The notes under the pieces: generated by a model | Databases searched by the model: none | Told to the model about the DNA's origin: nothing | What the model saw: the letters and a program-made list of their open reading frames with translations, nothing else | Shown: positions 17,342-25,083 of the stretch, piece after piece | Layout: each line of letters begins with the position of its first letter | Position numbering within the stretch: position 1 is the stretch's first letter | Program-made: the position numbers and the translations under genes | From: CALNBC01 sp050945915 | GTDB lineage: Bacteria; Bacillota; Clostridia; Christensenellales; CALWSW01 | Assembly (NCBI GenBank): GCA_050945915.1 | Contig: JBMNTV010000002.1 | Location: 1-64,000 of the forward strand | DNA: 64,000 bases | Direction: 5' to 3'

Positions 17342-17669
17342 GTGTATAACAAAATAGTCCGGTAGATTTAATTATACGTACCGTAGATCGTGAAACGGCA
17401 TCAGATGGACATATCCCGCCATCGGGGATAAGGCCATCTTTTGCGTTCTCAGGATGCATGATAACGCCCCTATAAAAGCGGCACAAAAACGCGATGGATA
17501 AGTTATAGTGAGAACATAAATGACGTGTGCAAATCCCCGGCCGAAAGCCATGAGATGCGGTCGCACTCCAGGCAAACGGGAATTCTGGAGATTGGCAGAA
17601 CCGGTACCTCTACCTGATGTAGGGTTACACATAATTTGGAATAGCCTCGCAATTTACTCTACACGCAAA
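17342..17669. other. Intergenic stretch after gntR
   Basis: The stretch begins with another motif copy (TTGTTATACACC on the minus strand, 17341-17352). Beyond that no gene, RNA or clear repeat is seen up to the terminator. Confidence 0.35.
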
Positions 17670-17702
17670 GAAGAACGCTTCGGATAACCCGAAGCGTTCT
17701 TC
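17670..17702. terminator. Shared terminator between convergent gntR and flavoprotein genes
   Basis: Perfect 14-bp arms (17670-17683 and 17689-17702) enclose a 5-base loop. T-rich sequence follows on the plus strand and a shorter T run on the minus strand. It lies 15 bases after the flavoprotein stop. Confidence 0.8.
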
Positions 17703-17717
17703 TCATTTTGATTCGTA

Positions 17718-19637
17718 TTATGCGTAATACCCCATGCGGAAGCCCGCCGCGACGTTGGTGCGGATGTTGCCCTGCTCCAGCGCGTCGCCGCAACACACGG
17801 CGTTAATTCCCTTTTCTTCCAGCGCCTGTTGCAACGCGCCGCCCGCCGGGCGCTGGCCGGTGGCAAGAACGATCAAATCGGCCTTGGCGCGCTGGGCCAC
17901 GCCTTGGGAATCGACGTAGTTAACGCCGTCCGGTTCGATGGAAGAAACCCGTGCGCTCACTTGCAGATTGGAGCCGGATTCTTTCAAAATAGCCAGATCG
18001 CGTTCACGGTGAGTGGCTTCCTGCCCGGCAGAAAGCACTGGGGCCATTTCGATGATGGTGATGCGGTTGCCATGTTCCAGCAAGTATAGCGCCGCTTCAC
18101 AGCCCACGTTGCCGCCGCCGATCACCACCACATCCTTTGCTTTTGGCGTGGGAACGGTTCCGTCCAGCACATCCCATACCCCGACGGTGTGTTCCACGCC
18201 AGGCAGGGGCGGCGTTGCGGGAACCGCGCCCACAGCCACGATCACCTTGTCCGGCGCCAGTGCGGCGACGGAATCTACCGTGGCTTCTGTGTTCAACAAC
18301 ACCTTCACCCCCAGCAGTTCAAACTGCCGTTCGAAGTATTCCGCCGTGGTGTTCAGGATTTCCTTGTCCGGCGGCACGCTGGCAATGTTCATCTGCCCGC
18401 CCAGGAAGCCCTTCTTCTCGATCAGGGTGACTTTGTGGCCGCGTTCCGCAGCGGTTTGGGCGGCCTGCATGCCCGCCACGCCACCGCCGACCACCACGAT
18501 GTTCTTGGGCGCGCGCACGGTGGGCAGGTTGCCTTCGTCATAAACGGCGTCAAACCCGACGTAGGGGTTCAGCGCGCAGCGGATGCCACTTTTTTTGCCC
18601 AGCATAGCGTAGCAGCCTTCCAGGCAGTTGATGCAGCGGCGGATTTCGTTTTCTTTGCCGGTGCGCAGTTTTTCCGGGAAGTACGGGTCACAGATCAACT
18701 GCCGCCCGACGACGATCAGGTCGGCTTCGTTATTTTCCAGTATTTCTTCGCACATCTCTCCCGTGCGGATTTTACCTACGATGGCAACGGGCTTTTTGAC
18801 CACAGGCTTGATCTTTGCCACAAGGGGCCGCCGTGCGCCGTCCGGGCGATCCTGGGTTTCGGTAGCGCCGAACCAGCGGTCTTTGATGCCGGTGGTCACG
18901 TTGATCATGTCTACCAGCGGATCGGCCAGTTTTGCATATTCTGCGCCCATGTCAATGTCGATTCCGCCGGGGGCCCAATCCTGCACCGCAAGGCGCACGC
19001 TCAAAAGAAACCCTTCCCCACAGGCGGCACGGACTGCGGAGAGCACTTCGCCCAGGAAGCGGAAGCGGTTTTCCACATCGCCGCCATATTCGTCTGTGCG
19101 GTGATTGGTCAGCGGAGAAAGGAACTGGTTGACCAGATATCCGTGTCCCGCATGAATTTCCACGCCATCCAGCCCGGCCTGTTGGGCCCGGCGGGCAGCA
19201 GCGACGTACTTCTTCACAAGCTGGTCAATTTCTTCTTTTGTGAGGGCGGCATATCCCTTGCCTGCATCTGGCGCGACGGCCACCGACCCTGGCGAGGAAA
19301 CGGACCGGGACCCGGCGTGGTGCAGTTGAGCCAGAATCTTGGTACCATAAGGCTTGACGCTGTCGGCAATAGCGTGCAAGCCGGGGATGTCGGTGTCTTT
19401 GGAAAGATCGAGCTGCACGACGGAGCCCATGCCGTGGGGCTGGTCTACCGAGCCGAACTCCAGAATGATCATACCCACGCCCCCTTCGGCGCGCTTAGCG
19501 TAATATGACCGCAGGGTTTCCGTCACGGTACCGTCCGCGTTGCAAAAAAGCGTGTCCATGGCGGGCATCACCAGTCGGTTTTTCAGCACGGTGCGGCCCA
19601 CCCGAATGGGGGAAAACAGGTTTTTGTATTGTGTCAT
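17718..19637 (-). CDS. Old-yellow-enzyme / 2,4-dienoyl-CoA reductase-type flavoprotein
   Basis: A 639-residue NADH:flavin oxidoreductase. Residues 1 to about 370 are the FMN TIM barrel (start MTQYKNLFSPIRVG; DGVEIHAGHGYLVNQFLSP). The 4Fe-4S cysteines follow in RCINCLEGCYAML and IRCALNP. Then come two dinucleotide folds (VVVGGGVAGMQAAQTAAERG and VVIGGGNVGCEAALYLLEHG). Such enzymes reduce activated C=C bonds or act on enoates and related compounds in anaerobes. ATG 19637 was chosen because GGAGG lies seven bases upstream and the promoter starts transcription after the longer upstream frame. In the cargo it may carry out a redox step on an unsaturated or keto intermediate; the substrate is unknown. 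Confidence 0.88.
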   Translation of the reverse strand: MTQYKNLFSPIRVGRTVLKNRLVMPAMDTLFCNADGTVTETLRSYYAKRAEGGVGMIILEFGSVDQPHGMGSVVQLDLSKDTDIPGLHAIADSVKPYGTKILAQLHHAGSRSVSSPGSVAVAPDAGKGYAALTKEEIDQLVKKYVAAARRAQQAGLDGVEIHAGHGYLVNQFLSPLTNHRTDEYGGDVENRFRFLGEVLSAVRAACGEGFLLSVRLAVQDWAPGGIDIDMGAEYAKLADPLVDMINVTTGIKDRWFGATETQDRPDGARRPLVAKIKPVVKKPVAIVGKIRTGEMCEEILENNEADLIVVGRQLICDPYFPEKLRTGKENEIRRCINCLEGCYAMLGKKSGIRCALNPYVGFDAVYDEGNLPTVRAPKNIVVVGGGVAGMQAAQTAAERGHKVTLIEKKGFLGGQMNIASVPPDKEILNTTAEYFERQFELLGVKVLLNTEATVDSVAALAPDKVIVAVGAVPATPPLPGVEHTVGVWDVLDGTVPTPKAKDVVVIGGGNVGCEAALYLLEHGNRITIIEMAPVLSAGQEATHRERDLAILKESGSNLQVSARVSSIEPDGVNYVDSQGVAQRAKADLIVLATGQRPAGGALQQALEEKGINAVCCGDALEQGNIRTNVAAGFRMGYYA

Positions 19638-19701
19638 GTTGCGTCCTCCGAAAATCTTGAGATGGTCGCCGTCGAGACGGAGAAGACCTTTTACACTACC
19701 T

Positions 19702-19745
19702 GTTATATAACCGAAGCTGCAAAAAGTCAACATGTATAGCATGTT
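19702..19745 (-). promoter_or_regulatory. Promoter and operator of the flavoprotein gene
   Basis: On the minus strand TTGACT (19730-19725) and TATAAC (19707-19702) are 17 bases apart. A dyad with arms AACATG and CATGTT (19729-19745) overlaps the -35 box and includes ATGCTATACATG, the best symmetric copy of the putative GntR motif. Confidence 0.75.
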
Positions 19746-19843
19746 GTTGACAAGAACCGGGGATTTTATTCACGCAAAGCAAAATATGCCCCCGATTCTG
19801 CACCATATCTTGAGAAAATCGTCTAAAAAATCAAAAATGACTA

Positions 19844-19872
19844 TTGACATGTTATACAAGCGGTGATATGTT
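19844..19872 (+). promoter_or_regulatory. Plus-strand promoter with a motif copy in the spacer
   Basis: TTGACA (19844-19849) and TATGTT (19867-19872) are 17 bases apart, with ATGTTATACAAG (19849-19860) inside the spacer. It points toward the kinase gene, whose start is more than 1.1 kb away. Confidence 0.6.
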
Positions 19873-20985
19873 TTCAATAACCATTTCGCTGCTGGTGAAT
19901 CCGGTTTGGGACTGATTGATGCTCCAATGCATACGATCATTCCGGAACATCTTGTGCAATCAGCTGCAAAAACGCCAAAGGAGGTGGTCTGCCCCTAGTC
20001 TTTGAACAAGTCGGAGTTAGTAAAGTTTGTGTTGGCAAAACGTTCCTTCTTTGTTTGGTTGCATCTTAACATAGGCCGAGGAGGCGCTCAAGGGCGCGCC
20101 AGCGCGTGTATGCGTTTATGATGAATCGCACCCTCAAACGATAAGTTGTGGTTCACTTCATGAAACCGTAAAAAGTATTTTCTACGATGCCGGAGATTTC
20201 TCGCCCAATCCTGCTACGTGGCCTGATTCGTAATGGTTCTTCCAACGTTGGCAAAAACCTACGCCTTATGGAGATTCCCAAACAGCTCGCCGTTGGAAAA
20301 TCCATTCGGCATCCGGCTGCTAAGATTTCGCAGTATCCGTTCCCCCGGGGGCTACTCGGCCCAATATAAATAGTAAGTTCGCTCGCTAATTCTCCTGCAT
20401 GGCGTGCTTCCGCAATACTATCCTCCTAATTACATGGAAACTAGAACTTGCGAAGTCCTGCTCCTCCCCAGACTGTTTCCTTGTCACTTCCGCTAGCTCC
20501 CTTGCTTTGTTGATTATATCTCAACTGACTCTAGGGGTGGTACAAGGATTGGGGGGGAGGGCAATCTCTTTTGCTAATTGCATACGATGATCGCGTTCTT
20601 TTTGAAATCTTGTCATAATTCTCCCGGTATTCTCCCGTTTTCCGTCTTCGATTTCTGAACGCTTTTCCGCTCCGGCCATCTTAGCAGATCGGCCAAAGCC
20701 CAAACATGTGCCCGTAACGGTATAACATGTACAAAATTAACCTGACTACACATACAGGTCGTGATGAGATTTTGCTTAGTGGAAATTGAAACGGGGCATT
20801 ATTTTTAAGTCAACACTGCGCAAAAAACCCAACTAGTCTTACGCATAGGAAAGCGGGCTGTTCGCACCACATGGTGCTCCTATTCTCTGTGCATTGGATA
20901 CCTTGGGACAGTGTCCGAACAGTTCCTTGTGAAGATAAAGTATCGGAGCGTTCATCCGAAATATAAATAGTGAGAGGTATCTTCA
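19873..20985. other. Long non-coding stretch with degenerate repeats before the kinase gene
   Basis: About 1.1 kb without a convincing gene. It holds copy 2 of the degenerate repeat (20326-20388, matching 16330-16406), a piece near 19983 that matches 16294, and a reversed GntR-motif copy at 20718-20728 (ATGTTATACCG on the minus strand). Small frames on both strands have stops and no good ribosome sites. It is probably the remains of inserted elements that moved the kinase away from its promoter. Confidence 0.5.
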
Positions 20986-22545
20986 ATGGCAAACCAATAT
21001 GTTGTTGGAATCGATGCAGGTACTACCGGTTGCCGGACAGTCATCTTTGATCTGCAGGGCAACGAGATCGGCTCGGGGTATCGGGAGAACCCGTTGATCT
21101 ATCCGCAAGCCGGATGGGTTGAACTTGGAGTCCAGGATATCATCGACAACTGCTACGCATCGACGCGCGAAGCACTGACGAAGACCGGAATCGACCCCAA
21201 AGAGATTGCGTCGATCAGCTTCACCTATATGCGCCCTGTGGTCTGTCTGCGCGGAGAGGACGGAAGCTGGGTCCGTGATATTCAGATGTGGCAGGATATG
21301 CGTGCCGCACAGGTGTTCCCCTGGATGACCCAGAGGCTCGCTGAGTTTGGCATGACGCCGGACGACCTGTATGATATCACCGGGTTCCCATATTCGACTG
21401 TGTGGATGTTGGGCAAAATCTGCTGGATACAGCAGAATGAACCTGATGTTTGGGCGCGCGTCAAGCACATCCACAACCTTCACGGTGTCCTCGTGCATGC
21501 GTATGGCTGCGAGGAGTGGCTCGAGAACAGCGAGGATCTCGGCTGGTGGCAGCTTAACAACTGCGATGACTTCACTTGGAACGAAAAGCTCTGCAAGGTC
21601 TTTCAGGTCGACCCCTCAATGCTTCCCAAGCATGTGCCCACCGGCACAGTCATAGGCGCCGTTTCGCGTGAGGTCGCCCAGAAGACCGGCTTGGCCGAGG
21701 GCACCCCGCTGGTCGCGGGCCTCGGTGACCAGCAGTGCGCCGCAGTCGGCATGGGCAATATCCGTGAAGGAATGGCCTCGCTCGTACTCGGGACCGCCGG
21801 CGTATTGGTCTGCCAGTCCGAGAAGCCGGTTCGTGACCCGAACCGCAAAGCACACGTTATTGGATCCGCTCTCCATAAATGGGAGATGGAGGGCCATTCA
21901 AGCGCCGCGGCGAGCTCCTTCAAGTGGATCCGCCAGACGTTTGGTCACATGGAGCAGGCCACTTCTGGCCTGACAGGCATCGACGTCAACGACCTGCTGA
22001 CCGCGCAGGCGGCGAAGGCGAAGCCGGGAGCTCAGGGTCTGGTTTACATCCCGTGGCTCGCGGGTGCGGCCATGCCCTACTATGACACGAATGCGCGCGG
22101 TGCGTTTATCGGTATGACCTTTGGCCACCGCAAGTGCGAGATCTTGCGTGCCGGCATGGAAGGCGTCTGTTGTGAGATGCGCACTATGCTTGAGGCAATC
22201 CAAAACGCTGGAGTCGCGCCATCCGAATACATCCGCATCGGTGGTGGCGCAGCTCGCTCGTCGCTGTGGAACCAGATCAGTGCGGACGTCTACGGTGTGC
22301 CGGTTGAGACGGTCAAGACACCCGAGAGCACTGCGCTCGGCGCGGCGATGATGGGCGCCATCGGCGTCGGCATCTTCAAAGACCTTAAGGAGGCGAGCGA
22401 AGCGATGGTCCATGTGACTGGCCGCTGGGAACCCATCCCCCAAAACGTTGAGGTCTACAACGAAATCTACCAGATATTCTTGAATTCTTACACCGCACTG
22501 AAAGAGCAAGTATTCCCTGCTATCGCGAGGTTCCAGGGAGTCTAA
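20986..22545 (+). CDS. FGGY-family carbohydrate kinase (island copy)
   Basis: A 519-residue sugar or polyol kinase closely related to the chromosomal kinase at 5461-7026 (for example LGTAG, VRDPN, MEGHSSAAASSFKW and IPWLAGAAMPYYDTNARGAF). The start is VVGIDAGTTGCRTVIFDLQG and catalytic Asp248 lies in LGDQQCAAVG. Sugar-site segments differ (SFTYMRPVV and WQDMRA against SFTNQRTTW and WQDQRG), so the substrate probably differs from that of the chromosomal copy. An AGAGG-like ribosome site precedes the ATG. It sits among the cargo with an aldolase, a flavoprotein and an SDR. Confidence 0.9.
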   Translation: MANQYVVGIDAGTTGCRTVIFDLQGNEIGSGYRENPLIYPQAGWVELGVQDIIDNCYASTREALTKTGIDPKEIASISFTYMRPVVCLRGEDGSWVRDIQMWQDMRAAQVFPWMTQRLAEFGMTPDDLYDITGFPYSTVWMLGKICWIQQNEPDVWARVKHIHNLHGVLVHAYGCEEWLENSEDLGWWQLNNCDDFTWNEKLCKVFQVDPSMLPKHVPTGTVIGAVSREVAQKTGLAEGTPLVAGLGDQQCAAVGMGNIREGMASLVLGTAGVLVCQSEKPVRDPNRKAHVIGSALHKWEMEGHSSAAASSFKWIRQTFGHMEQATSGLTGIDVNDLLTAQAAKAKPGAQGLVYIPWLAGAAMPYYDTNARGAFIGMTFGHRKCEILRAGMEGVCCEMRTMLEAIQNAGVAPSEYIRIGGGAARSSLWNQISADVYGVPVETVKTPESTALGAAMMGAIGVGIFKDLKEASEAMVHVTGRWEPIPQNVEVYNEIYQIFLNSYTALKEQVFPAIARFQGV

Positions 22546-22588
22546 TGGAATACAAATCAATAAATTAGATACAAGAGCATATAGGGAG

Positions 22589-22619
22589 GGTCGGTTGCCA
22601 AACCTTTAAGCAACTGACC
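22589..22619 (+). terminator. Weak terminator after the island kinase
   Basis: GGTCGGTTGC (22589-22598) pairs with GCAACTGACC (22610-22619) with one G-T pair, followed by TTTCC. Further hairpins lie before the SDR gene (CTGAATC 22788-22794 with GATTCAG 22802-22808). No promoter for the SDR was convincing. Confidence 0.45.
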
Positions 22620-22833
22620 TTTCCGAAGCTTGTGATTACATACATGAAAGAAAGGACACCTAATAGCTCTAGACTTATTGATAATATGAACTGCAGATAA
22701 AGGTGTTCTGAATCGTCAATGAGCTACCTTTGTTTTAAGAAGTGTTCAAAAAACTATATATAGCACTGCAAGAGAACATCGAACTGGCTGAATCCAAAGC
22801 CGATTCAGGTTGGTTTATAAGGAGGACATCGTA

Positions 22834-23595
22834 ATGGAAAAGAAACGTTTGGAAGGCGAAGTAGCGGCGGTGACCGGCGCAGCGTCGGGCTTGGACCGTG
22901 GAATCGCAATAGAGTTAGCTAAAAATGGCGCAATCGTTGCCTGCTGCGATATTGATGATCAGGGAAATATGAAAACGGTAGATATGATCAAAGCAGCTGG
23001 CGGGCAAGCATTCCCTGTGAAAATGAATGTAGGTGATTCCGCGTCCGTCGATGCTGCTTTTAAAGAAATATTTGATAAGACCGGTAGGCTCGACATTCTG
23101 GTCAATGGCGCAGCTATCTCAAGAAAGCTGCAACTACCCGAATGTACCGATGAGGAATGGGACCTGGTTATAAGGATTAATCTAACTGGTGCGTTTTACA
23201 CCATTCGTGCAGCATATCCCTATTTCAAGAAAACCGGTGGTGGAAAGATCGTGAATATTTCCTCGACCTCAGGTAAAAGCGGAGGGAGTTGGTCGGGTGC
23301 TCATTATGTCGCGTCCAAGGCTGGGGTGATAGGATTGACAAGGTATTGCGCCGGCTATTTCTGCAAGGATAATATCCGGGCCAATGCCATTTGCCCCGGT
23401 GTCGCAGAGACCCCGCTTACTGCTGATACTACGCCTGCAGTCCTAGATAAAATGCTTCAAAACATTCCAATGTGCAGAATGGCAACGCCGGAAGATGTAG
23501 CGGGCGCTGTTTTATTCCTGGTCTCTGATGAAAGCAAATACATTACGGGCATAACAGTAGATGTCACCGGCGGCAGATATATATATAATAACTGA
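22834..23595 (+). CDS. Short-chain dehydrogenase/reductase
   Basis: A 253-residue classical SDR using NAD(P). The Rossmann start is VAAVTGAASGLDRG, then LDILVNGAA, NISSTSGKSGG with the catalytic serine, and YVASK with catalytic Tyr and Lys; the C-terminus has YITGITVDVTGG. The usual third glycine of the TGxxxGxG motif is Asp21 here, which is unusual. TAAGGAGG lies before ATG 22834. It ends the cargo block and could oxidise or reduce a sugar or polyol intermediate beside the kinase and aldolase. The substrate is unknown. Confidence 0.88.
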   Translation: MEKKRLEGEVAAVTGAASGLDRGIAIELAKNGAIVACCDIDDQGNMKTVDMIKAAGGQAFPVKMNVGDSASVDAAFKEIFDKTGRLDILVNGAAISRKLQLPECTDEEWDLVIRINLTGAFYTIRAAYPYFKKTGGGKIVNISSTSGKSGGSWSGAHYVASKAGVIGLTRYCAGYFCKDNIRANAICPGVAETPLTADTTPAVLDKMLQNIPMCRMATPEDVAGAVLFLVSDESKYITGITVDVTGGRYIYNN

Positions 23596-23680
23596 CAATT
23601 GTTCAGAGTTCCCATGGAATGAGATACTGCTCCAGCCAATACGAATGAAAACAAAAAACAGGGCTGGGTGGGTCTGATGT

Positions 23681-23830
23681 GTCCCCACAAAGCTGGACAA
23701 ATGTTTGGATTAAGCAACGGAAAGGGCTTGTTGCCTGTGAATGGCAGGCGGAGGCCCTTTAGCTTTGCTACGGAGGTTGTTGTAATAATCGAGATCGTCA
23801 ATTGACTTCCGCTTGAAATGCTCCATTGAG
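23681..23830 (-). pseudogene. IS3-family transposase 3' remnant
   Basis: On the minus strand the frame from about 23823 reads MEHFKRKSIDDLDYYNNLRS followed by KAKGPPPAIHRQQALSVA and a stop, which resembles the extreme C-terminus of IS3/IS150 transposases. It is followed by TGTCCAGCTTTGTGGGGACA, which could be a terminal repeat. Everything upstream is missing. The fragment abuts the truncated ATPase gene at 23936, so its insertion probably cut that gene. Confidence 0.6.
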
Positions 23831-23935
23831 TGCATGGATGACGCTCCAGTCCTGCCGCCGCCCGGTCCATTTTCACGTGATGCAGTTTTGAATTTCGGTC
23901 TGGGGGAATGCCGCCTCGATTGGTCGAAAACCCGC

Positions 23936-24274
23936 TCAGATTGTCTGTTCAGGCGATGAAAATATCCTCAACCCCTTTGATTCCGGGGGCTCGTGTGAAA
24001 AGCAATTCTCACCGTCGCTGATCCCGGCCACAAACAAGCTCCGACCGCGTGGACAATCGGCAAACACTTCCCAGGGGACGGCTCCTTTTGCGATGTTGCC
24101 AATGCTTTTTTCGGCGGGTATGTCCACGCCGAAGTGCTTTGAAAGCGACGGGTATCGCCAATCGCAGGGCAGACAGGCGACGGCCTTGCCTTCCTGAGTC
24201 AACGTTGCCGCAAGGTTGGAGATCACCGTCGATTTGCCCGCCTTGGAACAGCCGGTGACAGCGATTATTGCCAT
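23936..24274 (-). pseudogene. P-loop ATPase, 3'-truncated (MinD/CpaE-like)
   Basis: 112 residues beginning MAIIAVTGCSKAGKSTVISN, a deviant Walker A (GxxKxGKST) of the ParA/MinD kind. The family is normally 230-280 residues, so more than half is missing. The frame ends where the IS3-like remnant begins. The start overlaps the preceding CpaB-like gene by 10 bases. It probably belonged to a Tad-type or related secretion gene set on the element. Confidence 0.65.
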
Positions 24275-25083
24275 TCGATTTCACCGCCTTCCGGTAGTTC
24301 TTCGGGTTCGTCCTGCACCGTGTCGGCGAGGAACTTCTCCATTGCGGCGGTTTCCGCGTCCAGAATGGCTTGTTCCAACACGGGCAATTCCGCCGTGTTG
24401 AACTCCGTGAGCATTTCCAGGGCCGCAGCGTCGCGGCCGATCAACGCAACGTGGATGGTGGCCGTTGACTGGAGACGCACAAGCGTCGTCGCCTGGCGAT
24501 GTGTGGCGACCACCGTCACCGCAGCGGCGATTGTTGCGTCGGACGATTCCGCGTCCGTGGTGTCCTGCGCTTTTGCGTTTACCACGGACACGACCTCCAT
24601 GCAGCTTAGTTCCGGGGGCTGCATAATCAGCATGTCCCCGTCGCCGGGCTGGGCGGCGTAGATGCGGATCACGTCCCCGGTGGCCAGCTTGCCGGCAACT
24701 CCTGCGGCAAGGCTGGGCACAGTGACAGAGATATTCATGCGATCCGCCCGGGTGATGATCGGGTCGGGGCCGAGCGCATCTGCCGTCGTAAACTTCGCCG
24801 CGGTCAGGTTATCGCTGGGGAGCAGCGGAACCGCAGCGTACAGGCCGATGCAGCTCTCCGGGGCCGTCAGCGTTCCGGTGGGCAGGGCGTATGCGCCGAT
24901 TTCTGCCGTAGTCAGCAGTTCCGGCGTGATCACCGTCCCTACGGGGACGATCTCGCGCACCCGCAGCACGGTTGCGGTTTCGCGGGTTTTGCTGTGCGCT
25001 TCGGGGACCAGCCAAAACGCGATTGCCGCCGCAAGCACCAGGCACGCGACGGCAATGAATATGCGGTTTTTCAGAATTCTCAA
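24265..25083 (-). CDS. CpaB-like SAF-domain protein
   Basis: 272 residues with one N-terminal membrane helix (FIAVACLVLAAAIAFWLV, about 8-25), then a SAF domain (VLRVREIVPVGTVITPELL) as in the pilus assembly protein CpaB/RcpC, which lies at the cell envelope in Tad systems. The C-terminus is acidic. The ATG overlaps the stop of the upstream gene (ATGA), so the set is one operon read on the minus strand. No pilin, TadA or TadB/C genes are present, so a working pilus is unlikely. Confidence 0.7.
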   Translation of the reverse strand: MRILKNRIFIAVACLVLAAAIAFWLVPEAHSKTRETATVLRVREIVPVGTVITPELLTTAEIGAYALPTGTLTAPESCIGLYAAVPLLPSDNLTAAKFTTADALGPDPIITRADRMNISVTVPSLAAGVAGKLATGDVIRIYAAQPGDGDMLIMQPPELSCMEVVSVVNAKAQDTTDAESSDATIAAAVTVVATHRQATTLVRLQSTATIHVALIGRDAAALEMLTEFNTAELPVLEQAILDAETAAMEKFLADTVQDEPEELPEGGEIEWQ

